The notes under the pieces were generated by a model that saw only the letters and a list, made by a program, of their open reading frames with translations, was not told the DNA's origin and did no database searches. The position numbers and the translations under genes are program-made. A DNA stretch of 64,000 nucleotides, taken from NCBI GenBank assembly GCA_900113425.1, contig FOZF01000004.1, forward strand, positions 62,001 to 126,000, in the 5' to 3' direction. Shown piece by piece: positions 1 to 6,545 of this stretch. The DNA is from Stenotrophomonas maltophilia (GTDB lineage Bacteria > Pseudomonadota > Gammaproteobacteria > Xanthomonadales > Xanthomonadaceae). Numbering within the stretch: position 1 is the stretch's first letter; every line of letters starts with the position of its first letter.

Positions 1-88
1 GCTTTTGCCTTTACATCTCGCCAAACAGGCCAGAAGCGATAATTCATTTTTTCTTTCGAATCGCACGAAGTCATTGGAAAGAATGACT

Positions 89-326
89 GGCGGGCGGTGT
101 TTGCGCGTGCGCATGATGAATCGCCACCGACAACGGGTGGCCCGGGCTCCAATCCCGGAAGTCGATGTTGTTTACGCTTGTCAGTCGGCGCCACCTGTTT
201 CGGGGTGGCGCCGGCTGGCAATCCGTCTGCCGATCTACGGCGGGCGGTGCGTGGGGGCCTTGTGCCCGCCGGTTCATCGACTCCGGTATTGGAACCACGC
301 ATCGTCCGCCACCCTCTGCGGGTGGC
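89..326. repeat. Structured palindromic leader upstream of the 134-aa gene
   Basis: Non-coding stretch of nested inverted repeats. Seen directly: hairpin 123-141 (GCCACC/GGTGGC), hairpin 187-212 (GGCGCCACC/GGTGGCGCC), hairpin 238-271 (CGGCGGGC/GCCCGCCG) and hairpin 308-326 (GCCACCC/GGGTGGC). A long-range imperfect stem pairs 147-167 with 275-294 and encloses the two middle hairpins. An 11-nt direct repeat GGCGGGCGGTG occurs at 89 and 239. The left and right parts read as inverted copies of one unit (GCCACC hairpin, then CCAAT, CCGG and GTCGATG). No convincing reading frame crosses it. It could be a structured mRNA leader or a mobile palindromic element. Positions 1-88 before it show nothing I can identify. 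Confidence 0.6.
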
Positions 327-352
327 GCCTCTGTTCCGCATGAGGATGTCCA

Positions 353-757
353 ATGACCGCACCCCGTTACCCCTATCTGCTTGCCACCTTGGGCGATGCC
401 GCCGAGCACCTGCCCCGCGAACTGGCCGAGCCTCTGGAAGCTGCGCTTTCCGCCGCCGTCGATCTACCCGAGCCGATCACGCTGGTGGGCTGCCTGCAGC
501 GTATCCGCAGCGGCGATGCCGCCGATGGTCAGCCGTGGAAGGGCCCCGTGCCCAGCCCAGGCCAAGGCGTGACCCGTGCGCGTACCGACCGCGCCGCTGC
601 CGGCCTGGTCACGCTGCTGGAGGTATTCCACGCCGCCGAGCGCGTGCGTATGGATGGCGCCGAGAAGGACGACATCGGCGACGGCACGCGCGAAGGCCTG
701 CTGCTGGCCTGCCGTGGGCTGGCGGAGTATGTGGAGCTGCAATTGCATGCGGCATGA
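353..757 (+). CDS. Hypothetical protein, 134 aa
   Basis: The start ATG follows GAGGATG spacing just after the palindromic leader. The product is a mostly helical, acidic small protein without a signal peptide, transmembrane segment or cysteine motif. Its C-terminal half (about residues 78-134) is rich in alanine and leucine, starting RTDRAAAGLVTLLEVFH and ending AEYVELQLHAA, which looks like a helical bundle. I do not recognise the family. The small helical protein behind a multi-hairpin leader resembles the layout of certain multicopy small genes of Xanthomonas and Pseudomonas, but that comparison is from memory. Codon use is normal for the genome. Confidence 0.6.
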   Translation: MTAPRYPYLLATLGDAAEHLPRELAEPLEAALSAAVDLPEPITLVGCLQRIRSGDAADGQPWKGPVPSPGQGVTRARTDRAAAGLVTLLEVFHAAERVRMDGAEKDDIGDGTREGLLLACRGLAEYVELQLHAA

Positions 758-878
758 GCCGCGCCGCCACGCCCGCCAATTGTTCTGATTCGGCAAATAG
801 TGATGGCGCTTTATAGGCGTTTATCCAGCCAATCGAGAGGACTACCTTGGGCTCATCGATCCCCTTCTGGAGAATCCC

Positions 879-1271
879 ATGAGCAAGCGCAATGCCGTTT
901 TCCCGGCCGGCCGGCGGGACCTGTACACCTCGCAGACCTATTCGGCTGCGATCCAGTCGGGTGACCTGCTGTTCGTGTCCGGCCAGGTGGGCAGCCGCAG
1001 CGACGGGACACCCGAGCCCGACTTCGAGGCGCAGGTCCGCCTGGCCTTCGCGAACCTGGAGGCAACCCTGAAGGCCGGTGGTTGCGGGCTTGACGACATC
1101 GTCGACGTGACCACCTTCCATACGGACCCGCAGAACCAGTTCGGAACCGTGATGACCGTGAAGAGCGAGGTCTTCCCCGAGAAGCCCTATCCCAACTGGA
1201 CGGCGGTGGGCGTCAACTGGCTTGCCGGATTCGACTTCGAGATCAAGGTGATCGCCCGCATTCCGGGCTGA
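879..1271 (+). CDS. Rid-family (RidA/YER057c/UK114) protein
   Basis: A protein of 130 aa spanning the whole Rid fold. Recognisable segments are the N-terminal YTSQTYSAAIQSGDLLFVSGQVG, split here as a family landmark around residues 16-38, and a C-terminal DFEIKVIARIPG strand. Family members deaminate reactive enamine/imine intermediates as homotrimers. The position that in archetypal RidA carries the substrate-binding arginine (PARS) reads PYPNWTAV, with tryptophan in its place, so this is probably one of the other Rid subfamilies with a different ligand. It stands alone, about 120 nt after the preceding gene and convergent with the toxin-antitoxin operon. The start ATG at 879 follows GGAGAATCCC. 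Confidence 0.85.
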   Translation: MSKRNAVFPAGRRDLYTSQTYSAAIQSGDLLFVSGQVGSRSDGTPEPDFEAQVRLAFANLEATLKAGGCGLDDIVDVTTFHTDPQNQFGTVMTVKSEVFPEKPYPNWTAVGVNWLAGFDFEIKVIARIPG

Positions 1272-1313
1272 GCATGCCGCGCCCGGGAGATCGTGTACGC
1301 GGGCGGGTGCCGC

Positions 1314-1616
1314 TCAGGCCGCGCTGGCGTGCAGTTGAACGCCAAGTGCACGCGTCACCTTGAGGATGGTCGCGAAATCAGGACTCCGCTCGCCGGACAG
1401 CGCCCGATAGAGGCTCACGCGCGACAACCCCGTCGCTCGTGCAATCTTGCTCATCCCCTGGGCACGCGCGATATCGCCCAGTGCCTTGGCAATGAAGGCC
1501 GAATCGCCGTCGCTTTCGACGATGCAGGCATCGAGATAGGCGGCCATTTCTTCAGGCGTACGGAGATGCGTGGCCACGTCAAATACTTCGAGTTCACTCT
1601 TCTTTTTGACAGCCAT
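1314..1616 (-). CDS. Antitoxin, XRE-like addiction module antidote protein
   Basis: A protein of 100 aa starting MAVKKKSELEVFDVATHL. After an N-terminal segment it carries a helix-turn-helix, around residues 52-90 (GMSKIARATGLSRVSLYRALSG), and ends in a short hydrophobic tail. This is the layout of the COG3636 putative addiction module antidote proteins. It lies 58 nt downstream of the RelE/ParE-like toxin gene on the same strand, giving toxin-first order as in HigBA-like modules. It should neutralise the toxin and autorepress the operon through the palindrome before the toxin start. The longer open frame (to 1742) would run back into the toxin gene, so the ATG at 1616 is preferred. Confidence 0.85.
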   Translation of the reverse strand: MAVKKKSELEVFDVATHLRTPEEMAAYLDACIVESDGDSAFIAKALGDIARAQGMSKIARATGLSRVSLYRALSGERSPDFATILKVTRALGVQLHASAA

Positions 1617-1674
1617 GCGTATGCGACTCCGGTGCTTCGTGATAGGGGCGATTCGTCGTAGGTCCGTTCGAACC

Positions 1675-1962
1675 TTACAGGGCACGAGCCATCTCCTTGG
1701 CCTTCTCGATATCGCGCTGCTGCGAACCTTTGCTGCCTCCAACGAGCAGAATCAGACACTGCTTGCCTCGCAGCGTGTAGTACACCCGATACCCTGGCCC
1801 CACATCGATGCGTAGTTCGGAGATTCCACCCGCCAGATGACGGTGATCACCCGGATGGCCTCCGGCGAGCCGACCGATGCGGGCCAGAATACGAGCGCGT
1901 GCGGTCACGTCCTTGAGAGCGTCAATCCATGTCGCGAACTGACGTGTACGCTGGATCTTCAT
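1675..1962 (-). CDS. Type II toxin, RelE/ParE superfamily (addiction module killer protein type)
   Basis: A protein of 95 aa. It has the compact basic alpha-beta layout of the family: two N-terminal helices (FATWIDALKDVTARARILARI), then beta strands with SELRIDVGPGYRVYYT and CLILLVGG, and a final helix with SQQRDIEKAKEMA. The pairing of GISELRID with GYRVYY is typical of COG3657 toxins, which are inferred ribosome-dependent or free mRNA interferases; the exact target is unknown. It is first in the operon with the HTH antitoxin 58 nt downstream. The ATG at 1962 is followed upstream within 8 nt by an 18-bp palindrome. Confidence 0.85.
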   Translation of the reverse strand: MKIQRTRQFATWIDALKDVTARARILARIGRLAGGHPGDHRHLAGGISELRIDVGPGYRVYYTLRGKQCLILLVGGSKGSQQRDIEKAKEMARAL

Positions 1963-1969
1963 GGAGAAA

Positions 1970-1987
1970 TGTAGCCTACGGGCTACA
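1970..1987 (-). promoter_or_regulatory. Candidate autorepression operator of the toxin-antitoxin operon
   Basis: Perfect inverted repeat TGTAGCC-TACG-GGCTACA ending 8 nt before the toxin start codon. Its position and symmetry suit binding of the HTH antitoxin, which is inference from related modules. Confidence 0.55.
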
Positions 1988-2146
1988 CTCTTTCAACCCA
2001 TCAGTGGATATCGCCAGGAGGGTCGCAGCGTTTCGAGCGCATCGGGAACGGCGCGCTGCCATTCACCGCAGGAGGCCGGACGCTGCGCAGATGAAGGTAT
2101 GCAGAGACAACTGCAATGCGGACCACTGCGGAAGCCGGCGACTGCA

Positions 2147-2194
2147 GAATGGTGCCGCTTATTCGAATCGAACGGATGACCTACTGTTTACAAG
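2147..2194 (-). repeat. Partial tRNA-Thr copy, candidate distal attachment site
   Basis: These 48 nt match 3448-3495 with one mismatch (T at 2163 against C). They cover the 3' part of tRNA-Thr from the anticodon loop through the acceptor end plus three flanking bases. Such 3'-end duplications are left by integration of islands or prophages at tRNA genes. The 5' half of the tRNA is absent here. Confidence 0.8.
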
Positions 2195-2292
2195 CTATTT
2201 CGTCTGAGCAATGAAAACAAAAACTTAGGCAATCCTCTTTTACTGACGCCCTCCCGTGAAACCATTGCGACTGCGTGGCGGACGGGTCAGTT

Positions 2293-2421
2293 TTACCGCA
2301 TCAATGACCCGACGGCGTCTTGGAACAACCGCGAATTGGAAGCGCCAATGAGGTAGGAGAGGTCGTACTCTGGCTCAAGGAGCAGCACCGCCTGGCCGTT
2401 TCGGTCGATAACAGTCGCAGC
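2293..2421 (-). other. Possible coding fragment inside the island remnant
   Basis: A 42-codon open stretch without a credible start codon, reading ATVIDRNGQAVLLLEP, then EYDLSYLIGAS, and ending GSLMR before a stop. The composition looks protein-like and may be the tail of a lost gene. The plus strand also has a short open stretch here, so the call is weak. Nothing else is identifiable in 1990-2486 apart from the tRNA fragment. Confidence 0.2.
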
Positions 2422-2486
2422 CTATAGCCAGTGCGGGGTCCCGCATGCGTTGCGTGGCATAGTCTCCCTTGCTTAGGAAATCCTGT

Positions 2487-2786
2487 ATGAGGCCATACAA
2501 CATAGCTGTTTCTGCCCTCGAGGCATTTTACTCAACTGAGCTTGGCGACTGGCCTGGGATGATTGAATTGTTTCAGGAACAGCTTGAGCAGACCCAGGCA
2601 TACAGAGAAGCATTAGGGCGGGAGCTTTACGAGAGCCTCCGCGACCCAGAGTTCTCTTGGAGATCGGCTCTATGGAATGAGGATTTTCATGTCGAGGATT
2701 TTGACACCGAGCAAGATGCTCGCAGTTTTATCGAGAAGAGTGTATTGCCTTTGGTCGAGCGCGCGCTCACAAAGCCGCGGACCTAG
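2487..2786 (+). CDS. Small acidic protein of unknown function, immunity-like
   Basis: A protein of 99 aa from the ATG at 2487; a TTG at 2469 would add six residues. The sequence is acidic and tryptophan- and phenylalanine-rich, with a repeating helical pattern (YREALGRELYESLRDPEFSW, then a DFHVEDFDTEQDARSFIEK segment) and no signal peptide or membrane segment. Small, acidic, aromatic-rich cytosolic proteins of this shape are often immunity proteins of toxin systems, but I do not recognise a specific family. It lies inside the tRNA-bounded segment, 17 nt before another small gene with which it probably forms an operon. GC content is lower than in neighbouring genes, consistent with transfer. 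Confidence 0.55.
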   Translation: MRPYNIAVSALEAFYSTELGDWPGMIELFQEQLEQTQAYREALGRELYESLRDPEFSWRSALWNEDFHVEDFDTEQDARSFIEKSVLPLVERALTKPRT

Positions 2787-2803
2787 GAGGCCGACTCGAT
2801 AGA

Positions 2804-3133
2804 GTGGCACCAAGGCACACATGGGTTGAGACTGATATGCGCCAAGCGGGCGACTCGGATGGGAAACTGATGGAACTTCTATTGTGTGTCGAGGACCGCT
2901 TCGCGCTGGACGGGCGGGGGCTGGTTCTGGCTCCCGATCTGCCGCTGCCACCTAGTGCGCATCCACCCGCTCTTGCCGTCATCGTGGAGCGTCCGGACGG
3001 CACCCGTTTGCTTGCTGAGGCGGAACTTCGTCTGGACCACTTTCGACCTGGCGGCTACAAACTGATCGTCTGTCTCCCCGCGCTCAGGAAGGCTGACGTA
3101 CCTGTAGGCAGCAGAGTCTGGAAGGCGCGATGA
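2804..3133 (+). CDS. Small beta-barrel-like protein, EF-Tu domain-2-like family (tentative)
   Basis: A protein of 109 aa from the GTG at 2804, with AGGAGG 13 nt upstream; ATGs at 2837 and 2870 are alternatives. The pattern LLCVEDRFALDGRGLVLAP, then ERPDGTRLLAEAEL and KADVPVGSRVW, resembles small stand-alone proteins built on the second, beta-barrel domain of translation factors (VEDxFxLxGRG, RPDG, DVPVGxxVW). The family resemblance is from memory and the function is unknown. It follows the preceding immunity-like gene closely, inside the tRNA-bounded segment. The remaining part of the segment (3134-3447) contains no gene that I can support. Confidence 0.55.
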   Translation: MAPRHTWVETDMRQAGDSDGKLMELLLCVEDRFALDGRGLVLAPDLPLPPSAHPPALAVIVERPDGTRLLAEAELRLDHFRPGGYKLIVCLPALRKADVPVGSRVWKAR

Positions 3134-3447
3134 GGCCCACGTTTGGCCGTGTGGGGAATCAGATAGCGGATTGGAAAGGCCTCTGGAGGGAGAGGCGCGA
3201 GCCCGCTCCAGGCCGATACCAATCGCAGACTGAGATCAGGTACGCATCCGGGGATGGCGCTGCCCACTAGGTGCGGGTGACAAACAGTCCGCCTTCCAGT
3301 CACGGCAAGCGCCAAAAGCCTTGCCGCAGTTGGCATTCGGCGTTTCGTGGGACATGAACTCTTGAATCATTTTTACCGGCATTTTTACCGGGAAATCGCT
3401 TCCGGGCGGCATCAATTCGCCCGCAAACCATTCAACTTCAATGAGTT

Positions 3448-3495
3448 GAATGGTGCCGCTTATCCGAATCGAACGGATGACCTACTGTTTACAAG
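3448..3495 (-). repeat. Proximal attachment-site repeat overlapping tRNA-Thr
   Basis: Second copy of the 48-nt repeat at 2147-2194. It includes the 3' half of the intact tRNA-Thr and three bases beyond its CCA end, so integration at this site keeps the tRNA functional. Together the copies delimit a segment of about 1.3 kb. Confidence 0.8.
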
Positions 3496-3526
3496 ACAGT
3501 TGCTCTACCAACTGAGCTAAAGCGGC
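3451..3526 (-). tRNA. tRNA-Thr (anticodon UGU)
   Basis: The reverse complement folds as a full 76-nt tRNA. The acceptor stem GCCGCTT pairs with AAGCGGC and is followed by A and an encoded CCA. The D arm is AGCTCAGTTGGTAGAGC, the anticodon loop reads CTTGTAA, and the T arm holds GGTTCGATTC-type sequence (GTTCGATTCGG). The anticodon TGT reads threonine ACA/ACG codons. Its 3' end is the insertion point of the adjacent island remnant. Confidence 0.95.
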
Positions 3527-3566
3527 ATGGGTGACGCACCGGCGGCAGCGCCGCAGTGGGGGGATT

Positions 3567-4418
3567 CTAGCGCAGTCGCGCGCATTCCAGCGACTGTTGC
3601 CGGGCGGCGCCGCTGCGCTGCTGCACCTGCGCAGGCTGTGCGGTGCCGGCCAGCTGCCCGTCCAGCCACCACTGGCCGGCATCGCCGCTGGCGATCAGGC
3701 GCGGCTGGAAGCCGGCGGCCTGCACGGCAGCGATACGCCGCTCGGCGCCTTCGCGGTTGCGGTACTGGCCCAGCGCCACGGCGTTGGCGTCTTCACCCTG
3801 GCTGATGATGTAGTAGTCGCCCAGACCCGCAGCGACGATGCGCTTGACCGTGGCCTGCGCCTCTTCGCGGCTGGCGGCGGCCGGCAGCAGCACGCGGTAG
3901 CGGGCACTGCCGCTGGCGGCCGGCTGCTCGCGCAGGCGCGCCTGGCTGAGCAGCATGCCGACCCGGCCCTGCGCCGCGCTGGCGGCGGCACGATCGGCGA
4001 ACGGACCCAGCGCGATGCAGCGCGGCGGCTCGCTGGCGGCAGGCGCCTGCGCGACCGGCGGTGCGACCGGCGCTGGCGCTGGCGTCGGGCTGTAGGTTGC
4101 TTCCGCAGCCGGCGCCCTGGCCGGCTCGGCTTGCGGCTTGGCCGGCGCGGCAGGGGCGGCAGGGGCGGCAGGGGCAGGAGTGGACGCTACGGCGGTCGCC
4201 GCTGCGGGGTCGCGCTCCACCAGTGCTGGCGCCGGTGCCTCCGACGATGCCTGCGCGGCCACCACCGCGTCGGTGCCACCGGGTACCCAGCGCAGTTCGG
4301 CCACGCCGGCAGGCCGCGGTGGCGGCGCAGGCTTCTGCGGCGCATCGCGCAGCAGCCACCAGCAGGCAACGCCAAGATTGAGGATGGCCAGAACGACGAT
4401 CAGGGCACGGGTGAGCAT
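3567..4418 (-). CDS. SPOR domain-containing membrane protein
   Basis: A protein of 283 aa with one N-terminal transmembrane segment (about residues 4-22, LTRALIVVLAILNLGVACWWL) and a long periplasmic linker rich in proline and alanine (about residues 30-130). The C-terminal SPOR-like region follows (about residues 133-245), with paired CIALGPFADRAAA and AVALGQYRNREGAERRIAAVQAAGF units. SPOR domains bind denuded peptidoglycan glycans at division sites, so a cell-envelope or division role is inferred. It is the third gene of a birA-coaX-SPOR series on the minus strand, beginning 9 nt after coaX. The gene at the right is tRNA-Thr, transcribed in the same direction. Confidence 0.85.
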   Translation of the reverse strand: MLTRALIVVLAILNLGVACWWLLRDAPQKPAPPPRPAGVAELRWVPGGTDAVVAAQASSEAPAPALVERDPAAATAVASTPAPAAPAAPAAPAKPQAEPARAPAAEATYSPTPAPAPVAPPVAQAPAASEPPRCIALGPFADRAAASAAQGRVGMLLSQARLREQPAASGSARYRVLLPAAASREEAQATVKRIVAAGLGDYYIISQGEDANAVALGQYRNREGAERRIAAVQAAGFQPRLIASGDAGQWWLDGQLAGTAQPAQVQQRSGAARQQSLECARLR

Positions 4419-4427
4419 GCGCGGATA

Positions 4428-5159
4428 CTAGCCTGCGGGCTGGTGCACCGCCCAGCGGGCGAGGCCGTCCAGCACCAGCGAGGGGTGATAGTCGGCGCCG
4501 TCCAGCAGTGGCATCAGCGCGGGCGCGCCGCCACCGTGCACCAGCAGCGACGGCATCACACCCAGCAGTGCCTGCGCCTGCTGCGCACTGCGCTCGACCA
4601 GCGCCACCGCGGCACCATCGCAACCGGAGGCGAGTGCGTCGGCGGTGTCATTGGCAAACTCGCTGTAATCGCCGCCACTGGCGGGCAGCTGCACGGCGCG
4701 CGCATGCAGTGCTTCGCGCATGGTGGTAGGTGATGCGGCGATGCGGCCGCCGTGATGCTGGCCACGGGCATCGAGCAGGTCGATGGTCAGCGCCGTGCCC
4801 ACACCTACCACCAGCACCGGGCGCTGCGCCTTGGCGGCGGCCAGCAGGGCAAGGAAGCGATCCACGCCGAACTTCTCCGGGCGCGCGTAGGCGATGCGCA
4901 CGCCTGCGCATTCGGCGCTGGTGCGCACCACATGCACCTGGTCGAAGCGCCGCTGCAGCTGGTCCAGCATGGCGCTGGTCAGTGAAGGTGCGGCCACGCT
5001 GGCGACGAACGCTGTCGCGCCGCTGGGCAGGCTGTGCGGCGGCTGCCCGGCCATGCCTTCGGCACCATGCGCCCAGGCTTGTACGTCACCCGCGCGATCC
5101 CCCTGCAACGGCGCGAACTTGAAACGCGAATTGCCGAGGTCGAACAACCAGTCGCTCAT
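4428..5159 (-). CDS. coaX: Type III pantothenate kinase
   Basis: A protein of 243 aa, close to the family length. It phosphorylates pantothenate, the first step of coenzyme A synthesis, in the cytosol. The ASKHA-fold motifs are visible: phosphate-1 DLGNSRFK near the N-terminus (residues 7-14), GVDRFLALLAA mid-protein (the GADR-type dimer and active-site motif) and VGVGTALTIDLLD (the GTA-xT-D motif). It overlaps the stop region of birA by four bases (ATGA), so the two are translationally coupled. The birA-coaX pairing is common in proteobacteria. Confidence 0.95.
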   Translation of the reverse strand: MSDWLFDLGNSRFKFAPLQGDRAGDVQAWAHGAEGMAGQPPHSLPSGATAFVASVAAPSLTSAMLDQLQRRFDQVHVVRTSAECAGVRIAYARPEKFGVDRFLALLAAAKAQRPVLVVGVGTALTIDLLDARGQHHGGRIAASPTTMREALHARAVQLPASGGDYSEFANDTADALASGCDGAAVALVERSAQQAQALLGVMPSLLVHGGGAPALMPLLDGADYHPSLVLDGLARWAVHQPAG

Positions 5160-6136
5160 GCCGCCCTCACCGTGACTTCGCCGGCATGCAGGCGGCGCTC
5201 GCAGCCGTCGATGCTCACGCGCAGCGCGCCGTCATCGGCCAGGCCCAGTGCGGTGCCGTGCTGCCATTGCCCCTCCAGCTCGACGCGCACCTCGCGGCCG
5301 GCCAGCATGTCGAAGGTGGCGTAGCGCGGCAGGAACGGGGCCAGCCCTTCGCGGTCGAATTCCTCCAGCGCCGGCAGCAGCCGTGCGAGCACGGCGGCGA
5401 CGACGATGTTGCGGTCGACCGGCGCGCCGGCCAGTGTGTCCAGATCCACCCAGGGCTGGGTGATCTGCTCGGCGAACGAGGGCGGCATGTGCGTGTTGAT
5501 GCCGATGCCGATCACCGCGCGGGCCGGACCGGCGTATTCGCCGCCGCCCTCGGCGAGCAGGCCGACCAGCTTGCGACGGCCATCGACGATCAGATCATTC
5601 GGCCACTTCAGCTGCGCCTGGGTGAAACCCAGATCGTGCAGCGCTTCGGCCACGGCGATGCCGGCAACCAGGCTCAGCCCCGCCAGCCGGCCAAGGCCCC
5701 CGGAGAACAGGCGCAGCACCGACAGATAGACATGGGCCGCCAGCGGCGAGGCCCAGGTGCGGCCGCGCCGCCCCCGCCCGCCGGTCTGGCGTTCGGCCAG
5801 CAGGACGCTGACCCCGCGCTGGGGCGCGCTGCACCGCAGCAATTCGGCATTGGTGGAATCCACCGTCCAGGCCACCTGCAGGTCATGCAGCAGGGACAGG
5901 GCATCGGCCGGCAGGGCGGCACGGATGGTCGCCGGGTCCAGCAGCTCGACCGGGCGGGTCAGGCCGTAGCCTTCGCCGGCACGACCCTCGATATCGACAC
6001 CGGCGGCCCTAAGCCCTTGAATGCGCTTCCAAATTGCCGCCCGGGTCTGACCCAGCTCACGGGCCAGGGCGTCGCCGGACAGGCGACCGGCAGCGAGTTT
6101 GGCCAGCAATTGGCGATCGTCCACGGCAGCTTCCAC
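5156..6136 (-). CDS. birA: Bifunctional biotin-[acetyl-CoA-carboxylase] ligase / biotin operon repressor
   Basis: A protein of 326 aa. An N-terminal winged helix-turn-helix (about residues 5-60, LLAKLAAGRLSGDALARELG) is followed by the ligase domain with the biotinyl-AMP loop GGRGRRGRTWASP and the KWPNDLIVDGRK motif, then an SH3-like C-terminal domain. It activates biotin and attaches it to carboxylase carrier domains, including the 3-methylcrotonyl-CoA carboxylase encoded at 45462-47462, and may repress biotin genes. The start is a GTG at 6136; a second in-frame GTG at 6124 is possible. The gene overlaps coaX by four bases. Confidence 0.93.
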   Translation of the reverse strand: MEAAVDDRQLLAKLAAGRLSGDALARELGQTRAAIWKRIQGLRAAGVDIEGRAGEGYGLTRPVELLDPATIRAALPADALSLLHDLQVAWTVDSTNAELLRCSAPQRGVSVLLAERQTGGRGRRGRTWASPLAAHVYLSVLRLFSGGLGRLAGLSLVAGIAVAEALHDLGFTQAQLKWPNDLIVDGRRKLVGLLAEGGGEYAGPARAVIGIGINTHMPPSFAEQITQPWVDLDTLAGAPVDRNIVVAAVLARLLPALEEFDREGLAPFLPRYATFDMLAGREVRVELEGQWQHGTALGLADDGALRVSIDGCERRLHAGEVTVRAA

Positions 6137-6257
6137 GAAGTCAGGACGGAATTATGCGGGAAAGCCGCCAGCGACGCCCGCCACGGGGCCGGCAGCGGGC
6201 TTCCAATCCGGCGCCGGGTTCGGGCTAGAATCGGGAACTCACCTTCCCTTAACGTGG

Positions 6258-6545
6258 ATGTCGTCAATGCGCCGTTATGCCCATTGCCTGATCCTGCTGA
6301 CGATGCCCTTCGCGGCGTCGGCCACAGCAGCACTGGATGACAGCCGCGGCGCCTGTGTGTCCTCCAACGGCGATGCCGCCTCGCAGCGCGCACCGACGGC
6401 GTCGACCACCACGGCCAAGCCTGCTCCGGCACGCCCGGCGGCCAGCAACGCGACCAGCACCGGCGGTGGCGGCAGCGATGAGGACATGCTGCAGCGGCTG
6501 CGCGCGCCGAAGTGGCACAGCTACCTGCCGGGAATGTTCCGCTGA
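6258..6545 (+). CDS. Small secreted protein, low complexity
   Basis: A protein of 95 aa (92 aa if the second ATG at 6267 is used). The N-terminus MRRYAHCLILLTMPFAASATA is a clear signal peptide with likely cleavage near residue 24. It is followed by a serine-, threonine-, alanine- and proline-rich linker and a short C-terminal tail DEDMLQRLRAPKWHSYLPGMFR, written here in part as DEDMLQRLRAPKW. I do not recognise a family. Its 3' end overlaps the longest open frame of mtfA, and its TGA stop coincides with the CTG codon that may start mtfA, which suggests coupling. It is divergent from birA. Confidence 0.65.
   Translation: MSSMRRYAHCLILLTMPFAASATAALDDSRGACVSSNGDAASQRAPTASTTTAKPAPARPAASNATSTGGGGSDEDMLQRLRAPKWHSYLPGMFR

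Noticed and set aside
97..816. Long plus-strand open frames over 97-816
   Set aside because: They run through the palindromic leader and the other frame of the 353-757 gene; composition is that of GC-rich shadow frames with many Arg and Pro residues.
3360..3450. Possible integrase C-terminus just before the tRNA-linked repeat
   Set aside because: An open frame with a repeated tttttaccgg motif is visible but lacks the catalytic Arg-His-Arg-Tyr pattern of tyrosine recombinases.
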